64,000 nucleotides of DNA from Streptomyces sp. NBC_01231. GTDB taxonomy: Bacteria; Actinomycetota; Actinomycetes; Streptomycetales; Streptomycetaceae. Numbering within the stretch: the stretch's first letter is position 1; every line of letters starts with the position of its first letter. The stretch is from NCBI GenBank assembly GCA_035999765.1, contig CP108521.1, forward strand, positions 6,572,001 to 6,636,000, given 5' to 3'. Both the position numbers and the translations under genes were made by a program. The notes beneath the pieces were generated by a model. It made no database searches, was not told the origin of the DNA, and worked only from the letters and a program-made list of their open reading frames with translations. Below are positions 55,786 to 64,000 of this stretch, piece after piece.

Positions 55786-56199
55786 ATGCTGCACCACGTC
55801 GAACTGTGGGTCCCCGACCTTCCTCGCGCGGCCCGCGCCTGGGGCTGGCTTCTCACCGGCCTCGGTTACGAGCCGTACCAGGAGTGGCAGCACGGCCGCA
55901 GTTGGAGGTTGGGCCCGACGTACCTCGTCGTGGAGGAGTCGCCTGCGCTGACCGGCAGCCACCACGACCGCACGCGTCCCGGCCTCAACCACCTGGCCTT
56001 CCACGCGGGAGGCCGCGAACGGGTCGACGCGCTGGTGGCCGAGTCCCCCGCCTACGGCTGGACATCGCTCTTCGCGGACCGCTACCCGCACGCGGGCGGC
56101 CCGCGGCACTACGCCGCGTACCTCACGGACACGGACGGGTTCGAGGTCGAGCTGGTGGCCGCCGACGAGCCCCCGTCGGCGGGCGGTTTCACGCCGTGA
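55786..56199 (+). CDS. VOC-family (glyoxalase/bleomycin-resistance fold) protein
   Basis: The 137-residue protein has two beta-alpha-beta-beta-beta modules. The start HHVELWVPDLPRAARAWGWL and the later GLNHLAFHAGGRERV and GFEVELVAA strands place the usual metal ligands (His, His, Glu). It may be a dioxygenase, isomerase or drug-binding protein; nothing fixes the substrate. It sits between the two peptide importers, and its 3' end overlaps the convergent ATPase gene by 11 bp. Confidence 0.88.
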   Translation: MLHHVELWVPDLPRAARAWGWLLTGLGYEPYQEWQHGRSWRLGPTYLVVEESPALTGSHHDRTRPGLNHLAFHAGGRERVDALVAESPAYGWTSLFADRYPHAGGPRHYAAYLTDTDGFEVELVAADEPPSAGGFTP

Positions 56200-57202
56200 T
56201 CGCCGCCCGCGCCCAGTGGCAGGCGACCTGAGCCTCCCCGCCCCCGTCCAGAATCCCGGGATCCTCGCCCCGGCACGCCCCCGCGACGCCCGCCCGCTCC
56301 GCCTCTCCGCTCGCCAGGACCTGGCAGCGGGCGTGGAAGCGGCACCCTCCGGGGATGCGGGACGGATCGGGAGGCTCGCCCGTGAGGACGACGGGGTCCC
56401 CGGGGGCCTCCGGGAGGACCGACAACAGGGCCTGGGTATAGGGGTGTTGCGGTGCCGTCAGGACCTGTTCCACGTCTCCCGTCTCCACGATCCGGCCCAG
56501 GTACATCACCGCGACCCGGTCGGCGATGTTCCACGCAAGGCCCAGGTCGTGGGTCACCACCAGTGCGGACAGGCCCAGTTCGCCGCGCAGGCGCAGCAGG
56601 AGGGCGAGGATCTCGCCGCGCACCGAGGCGTCCAGGGAGGCCACCGGTTCGTCGGCGACGAGGAGTTCGGGTGCGAGGACCAGTGCGCCCGCGATCACCA
56701 CGCGTTGCCGCTGACCGCCGGACAGCTCGTGCGGGTAGCGCAGGAAGAAGCGCTCCGGGGGCCTGAGCCCCGCCCGGGACAGGGCCTCGGCGACCGCCGC
56801 CCGCTCGTCACCGGCGTACCCGTGGATCCGCAGCCCCTCGGCCACCGCGTCGTACACCGTGTGCCGTGGGTTCAGTGATCCGGTCGGATCCTGGAGGACC
56901 AGCTGGACGCGTTTGCGGTACGCCTTCAGGGCCCGGGAGGAGTACTCCAGCGGCTGCCCGCCGAAGCCGACCTGTCCCTCCGTGGGCCGCACCAGGCCCA
57001 GCAGCGCCCGGGCCAGGGTCGTCTTGCCGCAGCCCGACTCGCCGACCAGGGCCACGATCTCCCCGGCCCTGATGTCGAGTTCGACGCCGTCCACGGCCCG
57101 GGCCGGCGGACCACCGTGCCGTCCGGGATAGGCGACGTGCAGCCCCCGCGCGCTCAACAGGGCCGGTCCGTCTGCCGGCGGGGGCACCGAGGTGGTCGTC
57201 AT
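56189..57202 (-). CDS. Peptide ABC transporter ATPase (DppF type), second importer
   Basis: The 337-residue ATPase has Walker A GESGCGKT, signature LSGGQRQRV and Walker B LLVADEPVASLD. In the C-terminal domain (CRFHARCQVLASGE) the cysteine spacing is altered by an insert compared with the first operon. ATG 57202 follows GGAGGGG; upstream frame is unused. It is last in the minus-strand operon 62221 to 56189, separated from the previous gene by 142 bp. Confidence 0.92.
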   Translation of the reverse strand: MTTTSVPPPADGPALLSARGLHVAYPGRHGGPPARAVDGVELDIRAGEIVALVGESGCGKTTLARALLGLVRPTEGQVGFGGQPLEYSSRALKAYRKRVQLVLQDPTGSLNPRHTVYDAVAEGLRIHGYAGDERAAVAEALSRAGLRPPERFFLRYPHELSGGQRQRVVIAGALVLAPELLVADEPVASLDASVRGEILALLLRLRGELGLSALVVTHDLGLAWNIADRVAVMYLGRIVETGDVEQVLTAPQHPYTQALLSVLPEAPGDPVVLTGEPPDPSRIPGGCRFHARCQVLASGEAERAGVAGACRGEDPGILDGGGEAQVACHWARAAITA

Positions 57203-57344
57203 GGGCCCCTCCTGGCGTCCTGGGCGGGCCGCCCGACGGCGTCGGCGGGTCCGCGTGCCGATGTCGGTGCGTGGTCGCGGGTGGCGCGTGGGCCGGGCCC
57301 CGTCCTCTGTCGTTCCTGGTGACGCGGGGTCAAGTGCCGGAGGG

Positions 57345-58343
57345 TCATGTGCCGCTCCTCGCGTCCTCGGCGGTGGCGGCCGGTCCCCGTACCGGTGCCG
57401 GAACATGCACGCAGGCCGCGCTGCGATCGGTGTCCGCCTCCCGCAGCGCCTGGTCGTCCACCGCGCAGGAGTCCAGCGCGACCGGACAGCGGGGGTGGAA
57501 CGTGCAGCCGGGGGGCAGGGCGGCCGGGTCGGGCGGGTCGCCGGGCAGGCCGCGCGGGGCGAAGCGGGAGGCCGGGTCGCCGATGCGGGGGAAGGCGGCC
57601 GACAGGGCCTTCGCGTACGGGTGTTGGGCGTCCTCGTGGACCTTCCGGGCCGGGCCCTCCTCGACCACCCGGCCCGCGTACATCACCGCGAGCCGGTCGC
57701 AGGTGTCGGCGAGGACCGCCAGGTCATGGCTGATCATGATCAGGCCCAGGTCCTGCTCGGCGACCAGCTGTTCGATCAGCCGCAGGATCTGCGCCTGGAT
57801 CATCACGTCCAGGGCGGTGGTCGGCTCGTCGGCGATGATCAGGCGTGGTGCGCAGGCCAGCGCCATGGCGATCATGACGCGCTGGCGCTGCCCGCCGGAC
57901 AGCTCGTGCGGATACGCCGACGCCCGCGCCGCCGGCAGGCCCACGTGCTCCAACAGCTCCCCGGCCTGCTTCCTCGCGGCCGCCGCGGTGGCCCTGCGGT
58001 GCAGCAGGATCGGCTCGGCGATCTGGTCGCCGACGCGGTGCACGGGGTTCAGCGAGTGCATCGCGCCCTGGAAGACGATCGAGGCGCCCGCCCAGCGGAC
58101 CGCCCGCACCTGCCCCCACCGCATCGTCAGCACGTCCTCGCCGTCCAGCAGCACCTGCCCGCCGACCCGGGTCCCGGCCGGCAGCAGCCGGAGCAGCGCG
58201 AGGGCCAGGGTGGACTTGCCGCACCCCGACTCGCCGGCCACACCGAGCTTCTGACCCGCCGCCAGCCGCAGGTCCACCCCGCGCACAGCGGCCGCCCCGC
58301 CCGGGTAGGTCACCTCCAGGCCGCGTACCTCCAGCAGCGTCAA
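57345..58343 (-). CDS. Peptide ABC transporter ATPase (DppD type), second importer
   Basis: The 332-residue ATPase has Walker A GESGCGKST, signature LSGGQRQRV, Walker B LIIADEPTTALD and the C-terminal CTFHPRCPVALDSC cluster. The best start is the TTG at 58343, which overlaps the permease stop in TTGA after GGGGGTGGA. No ATG or GTG fits the family N-terminus. It supplies ATP hydrolysis together with the next ATPase. Confidence 0.92.
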   Translation of the reverse strand: MTLLEVRGLEVTYPGGAAAVRGVDLRLAAGQKLGVAGESGCGKSTLALALLRLLPAGTRVGGQVLLDGEDVLTMRWGQVRAVRWAGASIVFQGAMHSLNPVHRVGDQIAEPILLHRRATAAAARKQAGELLEHVGLPAARASAYPHELSGGQRQRVMIAMALACAPRLIIADEPTTALDVMIQAQILRLIEQLVAEQDLGLIMISHDLAVLADTCDRLAVMYAGRVVEEGPARKVHEDAQHPYAKALSAAFPRIGDPASRFAPRGLPGDPPDPAALPPGCTFHPRCPVALDSCAVDDQALREADTDRSAACVHVPAPVRGPAATAEDARSGT

Positions 58344-59311
58344 CGGTCCACCCCCAGCCGGGGGTTGAGTACCGACTCGACAGCACGTCCGCACAGCGTG
58401 AACGACAGCGCGACCGCGGCGATCGCGATGCCGGGCGGCACCAGGTACCACCAGTCCCCGGAACTCACCGCACCCGCCTCCCGAGCCTCCTGGAGCAGCC
58501 CGCCCCACGACACCACCGTCGGATCGCCGAGCCCGAGGAAGGCCAGCGTCGCCTCGGCGAGGATCGCGGCGGAGACCATCAGCGTCGCCTGCGCCAGCAC
58601 CAGCGGCATCACGTTGGGCAGCACATGCCGGGACATGACGTGCCAGTGCCCGCCGCCCAGCGCCTTCGCGCGTTCGATGTACGGCCGTGACTCCACCGCC
58701 AGCGTCTGCGCCCGCACCAGCCGTGCGGTGGTCGGCCACGAGGTCACCCCGATCGCCAGCACCACCGTGCCCAGCGAGCGGGACATCACGGTGGCGAGCG
58801 CGATCGCGAGCACCAGCGTCGGCATCACCAGGAACCAGTCCGTGACCCGCATCAGCACGGTCGCGTACGCGCCCTTGAAGTGCCCGGCCGTCACACCCAC
58901 CAGCGTGCCGATGGCCACCGACAGCACCGCCGCCAGCAGCCCCACCAGGAGCGAGACCCGCGACCCCCACACCAGCAGGCCCAGCAGATCGCGCCCGAAC
59001 CGGTCGGTGCCCAGCCAGAACTCGCCGCTCGGGCTCTCCATGGGCTGACCCGGAGCCTCGCTCACCCCGGCCACGTCGGAGCCGACGGTGAGCGGTGCGG
59101 TGAGGGCGGCCAGCGCGAACACGGCGAGCGCGACCAGGCCCACCAGCCCGGCCCGGTGGGTGCGGTAGCGCGTCCAGAACCGTACGACGGAGCGGCGGCG
59201 GCGCTGCCAGGCGAGTCGGCGCGGACCGGCCCCGGTCACCGGGGCGGGACCGCCGGACGGGCTGCCGGACGGGCTGCCGGTCTGGGCGTCGGCCGGGGTG
59301 TCGGTCGTCAT
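58340..59311 (-). CDS. Peptide ABC transporter permease (DppC type), second importer
   Basis: The 323-residue permease begins with a Ser/Gly/Pro repeat-like cytoplasmic tail (GSPSGSPSGGP). The first helix (GLVGLVALAVFALAALTAPL) and five more helices follow, with an EAA loop (SRPYIERAKALGGGHWHVM). ATG 59311 overlaps the upstream permease stop by 4 bp. Confidence 0.93.
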   Translation of the reverse strand: MTTDTPADAQTGSPSGSPSGGPAPVTGAGPRRLAWQRRRRSVVRFWTRYRTHRAGLVGLVALAVFALAALTAPLTVGSDVAGVSEAPGQPMESPSGEFWLGTDRFGRDLLGLLVWGSRVSLLVGLLAAVLSVAIGTLVGVTAGHFKGAYATVLMRVTDWFLVMPTLVLAIALATVMSRSLGTVVLAIGVTSWPTTARLVRAQTLAVESRPYIERAKALGGGHWHVMSRHVLPNVMPLVLAQATLMVSAAILAEATLAFLGLGDPTVVSWGGLLQEAREAGAVSSGDWWYLVPPGIAIAAVALSFTLCGRAVESVLNPRLGVDR

Positions 59312-60357
59312 CGGCCCACCCGTGGGTCGAGCAGCGGGTAGACGAGGTCGGCCAGCGTGTTCATGATGATCACCGCCGCGGCGAAGAAGAGGAACAGCCC
59401 CTGGACCAGGGGCAGGTCCGGCACGCTCAGTGCCTGGTAGAACAGTCCGCCCAGGCCCGGCCAGGAGAACACGGTCTCGACGAGGATCACCCCCGCGACG
59501 GTCCGGCCGAGGTTGACGAAGACCAGCGTCACGGTCGGCAGCAGGGCGTTCGGCACGGCGTGCCGGCGCCGGACCAGGTCGTCCCGCAGGCCCTTGGCGC
59601 GTGCGGTGGTCAGATAGTCGCTGCCCATCTCGTCGAGCAGCGCCGAGCGGGTGACCAGCAGCGTCTGCCCGTACTCGACCGCGACCAGGGTGACAACGGG
59701 GAGGACCAGATGGTGGGCCACGTCGAGGACGTACGCGAATCCCTCCTCGCCGCCCGACTCCATGCCGCCGGTGGGAAACAGCCCGGGGATCGGGCCGATG
59801 CCCACCGAGAACACGATGATCAGCAGCAGGCCCAGCCAGAACGACGGGACGGAATAGAGGGTCAGCGCCAGTCCGGTGTTCAGCCGGTCGCCGAGCCGCC
59901 CGTGGCGCCAGGCCGCGCGGGTGCCGAGGACGATACCGAGGGCGGTGTACAGGACGAACGCCGTGCCGGTCAGCAGCAGCGTGTTCGGCAGCGCCTCGCC
60001 GATCTTGTCGACGACGGGGGCGCGGAACTGGTACGAGGTGCCGAGGTCGCCGGTGAGCGCCTTGCCGCAGTAGTCGGTGAACTGCTGCCACAGCGGCAGA
60101 TCAAGCCCGAACTCCCGGCGGTAGGCGGCCAGTTGCTCCGCGGACACCGGGCGGCCGCCGGTCATGGTCTTGACCGGGTCGCCCGGGATCAGCCGGAACA
60201 GGAAGAACCCGGTGACCAGCACGGCGAACAGGGAGACGGCGGCGCCGCCCACCTTGCCGGCGCCGTAGCGGACGTACGCGGTGGTGGTGTGCGCCCGGGG
60301 GGTGCGTGCCGCCGGTGAGGCGAGGTCCTCAGCGGCGGCCTTCTGGACGCTACTCAC
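59308..60357 (-). CDS. Peptide ABC transporter permease (DppB type), second importer
   Basis: The 349-residue permease has a long N-terminal tail, the helix SLFAVLVTGFFLFRLIPGDP and the EAA loop (GSDYLTTARAKGLRDDLV). It starts at GTG 60357, overlapping the binding-protein stop by 8 bp. The tight overlaps along this operon mean the five products are made together. Confidence 0.93.
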   Translation of the reverse strand: MSSVQKAAAEDLASPAARTPRAHTTTAYVRYGAGKVGGAAVSLFAVLVTGFFLFRLIPGDPVKTMTGGRPVSAEQLAAYRREFGLDLPLWQQFTDYCGKALTGDLGTSYQFRAPVVDKIGEALPNTLLLTGTAFVLYTALGIVLGTRAAWRHGRLGDRLNTGLALTLYSVPSFWLGLLLIIVFSVGIGPIPGLFPTGGMESGGEEGFAYVLDVAHHLVLPVVTLVAVEYGQTLLVTRSALLDEMGSDYLTTARAKGLRDDLVRRRHAVPNALLPTVTLVFVNLGRTVAGVILVETVFSWPGLGGLFYQALSVPDLPLVQGLFLFFAAAVIIMNTLADLVYPLLDPRVGR

Positions 60358-62221
60358 GGTCGTCGGCGGTGGACCGGCGGCGCAGTACGAAGAACACCCC
60401 GGCGCCCACGAGGACCACGACGGCCACGACGCCGCCGATGAGCGCGCCGGTCGAGCCGGAGTCGTCGGAGGAGCCGTCCGATGCCGCGGGGACGGCCGAC
60501 CACCAGCTCCAGTAGCCGTCCTGGCCGTAGATGTTGCCCGCCGCGCTCGGCATCGTTTGGATCGACTTGATCTGGTCGGTCCGGTAGGCCTCGACGGCGT
60601 TCGGGTACGCCATGACGTTCATGTACCCCAGGTCGTACAGCCGTGACTCCATCTGCTTGACGACGGTGGCCCGTTTGGCGGGGTCGTACTCGGCGAGCTG
60701 GCGCGCGTACAGGTCGTCGTACCGTCTGTCGCAGACGAAGTTGTCGGTGGCGCCGGTGTCCTTCGGGGTGGCGGGCAGGGCCGCGCAGGTGTGGATCGAC
60801 AGGACGAAGTCCGGGTCGGGGTTGACGGACCAGCCGTCGAAGGCGAGGTCGTAGGTGCCCGCGAGCCAGGGATCGGTGACGTTGTCCAGGCAGTCGAGGG
60901 TGACCCCGATGCCGAGCTTGCCCCACCACTCCTCCAGGTACTGGCCGACCGCCTTGTCGTTGGGGTCGGTGGCGTGGCACAGGACGCGGTACGTGATCGG
61001 CTTGCCGTCCTTGCCGAGGCGTTTTCCGGAGCCGTTCTTCTTGTAGCCCGCCTGGTCGAGGAGCTGGGCCGCCTTCGCGGGGTCGTAGGCCAGTTCCTGG
61101 CTCGCGGAGGGCTTCCAGAAGTACTGCGAGAAGCGCGGCGGGATGTATCCCTCGCCCTCGACGGCGTGCCCCTGGAACACCTTGTCGATGATGGTCTCGC
61201 GGTCGACCGCCATGAACAGGGCGTGCCTGACCCGCTCGTCCAGCAGGGACGGGTCGCCGTCGCCGAACTTCCGGCCGTTCTTCGCCTTCGCGCCCGGGTT
61301 GGTGGCGAGGGCGTAGAAACGACGGCCGGGGGCGTCGTTGACGCGGATGTTCTTCTCGTTCTTCAGGGAGGCCGCCTGGGCGGGGGTCAGCGACGGGGAC
61401 CCGGCGACGAAGGAGACCTCGCCCTTGCGCAGGGCGGCCACGGCGGCGTCCTGGTCCTTGTAGTAGCGGAAGACGAGCTCGTCGAACTTCGGAGCGCCCC
61501 GCCAGAAGGTCTTGTTCGGCTTGAGGCGTACGTAGCTGTCGGGCTTGTAGTCGGTGAGGACGAACGGCCCGTTCCCGACGACGGGGAAGCTCTTGTCGTT
61601 GTTGAACTTCGAGAAGTCGTCCACCTTCTCCCAGACGTGCTTCGGCACGATCGGCACGTCGAGGGCGGTCATGGTGGCCTGCGGCTTCTTCAGCTCGATG
61701 ACCAGCCGCGTCGGGCTGGGCGCGGTGACCTTCCTGAAGTTGGAGACGAAGCTGCCGTTGGTGGTGGCGGCGCCGTCGTCGGTCATCATCGTGTTGAACG
61801 TCCAGGCCGCGTCCTCGGCGGTGGCCCGCTGCCCGTCCGACCACTTCGAGTCCGAGCGGATGGTGTAGGTCCAGGTCAGCTTGTCGGGGGACGGCTCCCA
61901 CTTGGTGGCCAGGCCGGGGACGGCGTGGTTGTCCTTGGGGTCGTAGTTGGTCAGGTACTCGTACATCAGCCGGTGGATGCTGGTGCTGACCAGCCGTTGC
62001 GCCAGGAACGGGCTCAGCGAGTCGACGCTCTGGGCTACCGCCACGGTCAGGACGCTCTTGCTGTCGGCGGCCGAGGCCTGCTGGGGCGCCGGGTTGAGCG
62101 GGGTCGCGAGCCCGGCCGATAACGTCAGGGTGGCGGCACCGACGACGGCCGTGAGCCGGGCGACGCGGGGCCGTGATCTCCTCGGGCCCGAGAGCCCCCT
62201 GCCATGGACTTGTGTGCTCAT
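60350..62221 (-). CDS. Peptide ABC transporter substrate-binding protein with C-terminal membrane anchor
   Basis: This 623-residue family 5 binding protein has a Sec signal (about residues 20-52, AVVGAATLTLSAGLATPL) ending ASA and no lipobox cysteine. The normal SBP_bac_5 fold follows. A C-terminal segment (about residues 590-615, ALIGGVVAVVVLVGAGVFFV) plus RRRS then ties it to the membrane by its other end. It is first in the second importer operon. The anchored topology differs from the two lipoprotein OppA paralogs in this window. Confidence 0.92.
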   Translation of the reverse strand: MSTQVHGRGLSGPRRSRPRVARLTAVVGAATLTLSAGLATPLNPAPQQASAADSKSVLTVAVAQSVDSLSPFLAQRLVSTSIHRLMYEYLTNYDPKDNHAVPGLATKWEPSPDKLTWTYTIRSDSKWSDGQRATAEDAAWTFNTMMTDDGAATTNGSFVSNFRKVTAPSPTRLVIELKKPQATMTALDVPIVPKHVWEKVDDFSKFNNDKSFPVVGNGPFVLTDYKPDSYVRLKPNKTFWRGAPKFDELVFRYYKDQDAAVAALRKGEVSFVAGSPSLTPAQAASLKNEKNIRVNDAPGRRFYALATNPGAKAKNGRKFGDGDPSLLDERVRHALFMAVDRETIIDKVFQGHAVEGEGYIPPRFSQYFWKPSASQELAYDPAKAAQLLDQAGYKKNGSGKRLGKDGKPITYRVLCHATDPNDKAVGQYLEEWWGKLGIGVTLDCLDNVTDPWLAGTYDLAFDGWSVNPDPDFVLSIHTCAALPATPKDTGATDNFVCDRRYDDLYARQLAEYDPAKRATVVKQMESRLYDLGYMNVMAYPNAVEAYRTDQIKSIQTMPSAAGNIYGQDGYWSWWSAVPAASDGSSDDSGSTGALIGGVVAVVVLVGAGVFFVLRRRSTADDRE

Positions 62222-62649
62222 GGGTCGTGACCTCGCGTCATCGCTCGCACAGGGACGGCTTGTCGGAGTGCTGTCGGAGTGCTCTCGCAGTGCTGGATCG
62301 GACCGGACCGGGTGTCGCCGACGGGATTGATGAGTGTGTCTACCAGCGCCGCTCCACGCGCGTCAACGGCGCGTGAAGGCCGTGTGGCCTGCGGAAATAA
62401 TCCGTTGATGCGAACGCGACAGTCATTGGTCCACACCTGTGAAGGGCCCCAGGTGGAGGCCTGGCGACGTTCCTCGGCCTTTCGTTCCCCCGTACGGGCG
62501 AGGGCGTCGGACGGCTGTGCGGCCGGTGACCCATACGGCCCTTGCTCGCATGCGATATGTGCGTGATGTGCCGATAGTGACCGGTAACGGTTCAGCATCC
62601 CGGCGTCGGCCGCACACCGGTGCGCGGGGCACTCAGGAGGAGGCACTTC
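62222..62649. other. 428-bp divergent space between two binding-protein genes
   Basis: No gene is supported. An 11-bp tandem repeat (62261-62293) lies in the minus-strand leader, and ACGCGC/GCGCGT dyads occur near 62357-62374. The right part is AT-richer (CGATATGTGCGTGATGTG near 62550) and should hold the promoter of the gene at 62650. Confidence 0.5.
62261..62293 (-). repeat. 11-bp tandem repeat TGTCGGAGTGC
   Basis: Two perfect copies (62261-62271, 62272-62282) and a third diverged one (TCTCGCAGTGC, 62283-62293) lie 40-72 bases upstream of the minus-strand binding-protein start. The 11-bp period puts the units on one face of the helix, so an operator array is possible. Confidence 0.6.
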
Positions 62650-64000
62650 ATGCGTGGAGCCACGCACGCCAGATGGGCCGCCTGCGCGGCGGCGGTAGTC
62701 CTCGCGGCGTCCGGCTGCGGCGGCGACAGCAGCGCCAGCAGCGACGGCGGCGGAGTGCTCAGTTCCTCCTGGGGCGATCCGCAGAACCCGCTGGAGCCGG
62801 CCAACACCAACGAGGTGCAGGGTGGCAAGGTCCTCGACATGATCTTCCGGAGCCTCAAGAGGTACAACCCGACGACGGGCGCCGCCGAGGACATGCTCGC
62901 CCAGAAGATCGACACCTCGGACTCGCAGAACTACACCATCACCATCAAGGACGGCTGGACGTTCAGCAATGGCGAGGCCGTCACCGCCAAGTCCTTCGTC
63001 AACGCCTGGAACTACGGCGCCAGTCTGAAGAACAACCAGAGGAACGCGTACTTCTTCAGCTACATCGACGGCTACGACCAGGTCCACCCGGAGGACGGCA
63101 GCAAGCAGACCGCCGACACCCTCTCCGGTCTCAAGGTCGTCAACGACAAGACCTTCACCGTCAAGCTGAACCAGAAGTTCTCGACGTTCCCGGACACCCT
63201 CGGATACTCCGCCTTCGCCCCGCTCCCGCAGGCCTTCTTCGACGACCACGACGCCTGGGTGGCGAAGCCGGTCGGCAACGGCCCGTACACCGTCGACTCG
63301 TACGCCAAGGGCTCCCAGATGTCCCTGCGCAAGTGGGACGACTACCCCGGCGAGGACAAGGCGCAGAACGGCGGCGTCGACCTGAAGGTCTACACCGACA
63401 ACAACACCGCCTACACCGACCTGATGGCCGGCAACCTCGACCTGGTCGACGACGTCCCCGCCTCCCAGCTCAAGAACGCCAAGAGCGACCTCCAGGGCCG
63501 GTACATCAATTCCCCGGCCGGCATCATCCAGACGCTCGCCTTCCCGTTCTACGACAGCGACTGGAACAAGAGCGGGTCGGTCAAGGTCCGTACGGGCCTG
63601 TCCATGGCGATCGACCGGAAGCAGATCACGGAAACGATCTTCCAGAAGACCCGCACCCCCGCCACCGACTGGACCTCCCCGGTCCTCGGCACGGACGGCG
63701 GCTACCAGAGCGGCCTGTGCGGAAACGCCTGCGTGTACAACCCCGCCGAAGCCAAGAAGATGGTCCAGGAGGGCGGCGGGCTCCCGGGCGGCCAGGTCAA
63801 GATCACGTACAACGCGGACACCGGCTCCCACAAGGAGTGGGTCGACGCCGTCTGCAACTCCATCAACAACGCGCTCGACAACGACAAGGCCTGCGTCGGC
63901 AACCCGGTCGGCACCTTCGCCGACTTCCGCAGCCAGATCACCGACAGGAAGATGAGCGGGCCGTTCCGGGCCGGGTGGCAGATGGACTACCCCCTCATCC
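62650..64000 (+). CDS. Oligopeptide ABC transporter substrate-binding lipoprotein, partial
   Basis: The open frame begins at ATG 62650 after AGGAGGAGG and runs off the window after 450 codons. It has a lipobox SGCG (about residue 23), GWTFSNGEAVTAKSFVNAWN, and MDYPLI at the edge. The start MRGATHARW and the body are close to the OppA at 49814 (MRGAKSAKW), so the two are paralogs. Its own permease and ATPase genes, if any, would lie to the right of the window. About 80-90 residues are missing compared with the paralog. Confidence 0.92.
   Translation, partial: MRGATHARWAACAAAVVLAASGCGGDSSASSDGGGVLSSSWGDPQNPLEPANTNEVQGGKVLDMIFRSLKRYNPTTGAAEDMLAQKIDTSDSQNYTITIKDGWTFSNGEAVTAKSFVNAWNYGASLKNNQRNAYFFSYIDGYDQVHPEDGSKQTADTLSGLKVVNDKTFTVKLNQKFSTFPDTLGYSAFAPLPQAFFDDHDAWVAKPVGNGPYTVDSYAKGSQMSLRKWDDYPGEDKAQNGGVDLKVYTDNNTAYTDLMAGNLDLVDDVPASQLKNAKSDLQGRYINSPAGIIQTLAFPFYDSDWNKSGSVKVRTGLSMAIDRKQITETIFQKTRTPATDWTSPVLGTDGGYQSGLCGNACVYNPAEAKKMVQEGGGLPGGQVKITYNADTGSHKEWVDAVCNSINNALDNDKACVGNPVGTFADFRSQITDRKMSGPFRAGWQMDYPLI

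Overview
The window is chromosomal DNA of a high-GC filamentous actinomycete, almost certainly a Streptomyces. Coding third positions are strongly GC-biased. The gene set includes a WhiB-family regulator, XRE(DUF5753)/DUF397/ATPase sets, a SpoIIE-type phosphatase with an added ATPase domain, SigE-family sigma factors and BldK/Opp-like peptide importers. From memory, the order fumC ... class I fumarase, DUF1707 protein, wblI, glpX, DUF4245, nitroreductase, xseB-xseA, ispH, ppgK, membrane protein, ychF matches the S. coelicolor SCO5042-5061 neighbourhood.

Layout. 0.1-3.4 kb: DUF402 protein, class II fumarase, and a sigma factor with its coupled membrane partner. 3.5-9.6 kb is an accessory stretch. 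It holds an IS630-type transposase remnant, a metallo-hydrolase, a DHA2 drug exporter divergent from a LysR regulator, a stand-alone acyltransferase opposite a possible RiPP-type leader, and a broken DUF5753 regulator. 9.7-20.7 kb is the conserved central-metabolism core, with clear hairpin terminators. 20.9-25.5 kb is a second accessory stretch: a DUF234 ATPase, a TetR regulator divergent from a second DHA2 exporter with an operator-like palindrome over the exporter's -35, and a hydrolase remnant. 25.6-35.1 kb is rich in regulation and signalling: DUF4190/septum-formation protein, GntR/UTRA regulator, SPOR-like peptide, Nudix hydrolase, three RsbW-type ATPase domains, the SpoIIE phosphatase, an XRE/DUF397 pair, and a DHFR-like enzyme coupled to an unknown protein. 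35.2-43.3 kb carries a TPM-family-like membrane protein, a GH18-like anchored protein full of simple repeats, a methyltransferase and a mycobacterial Sdh1-type succinate dehydrogenase (sdhCAB). 43.6-64 kb is dominated by peptide uptake: an LpqW-like lipoprotein, a complete oppABCDF operon, and a second five-gene dpp-like operon on the other strand. The start of another oppA paralog runs off the right end. A HigB/HigA locus and typA sit between them.

Functional links. FumC, the class I fumarase and SdhCAB are all in this window and cover the succinate-fumarate-malate steps. GlpX and PpgK serve gluconeogenesis and polyphosphate-driven glucose phosphorylation, and IspH serves isoprenoid supply. 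The two peptide importers point to scavenging or signalling by extracellular peptides, which in Streptomyces is tied to development. I found no tRNA, rRNA, CRISPR array or complete insertion sequence. No undescribed multi-gene system is clear. The best leads are a HigB toxin reading frame broken by an apparent one-base deletion beside an intact antitoxin and palindrome, the acyltransferase/orphan-leader island, and the repeat-bearing GH18-like protein.
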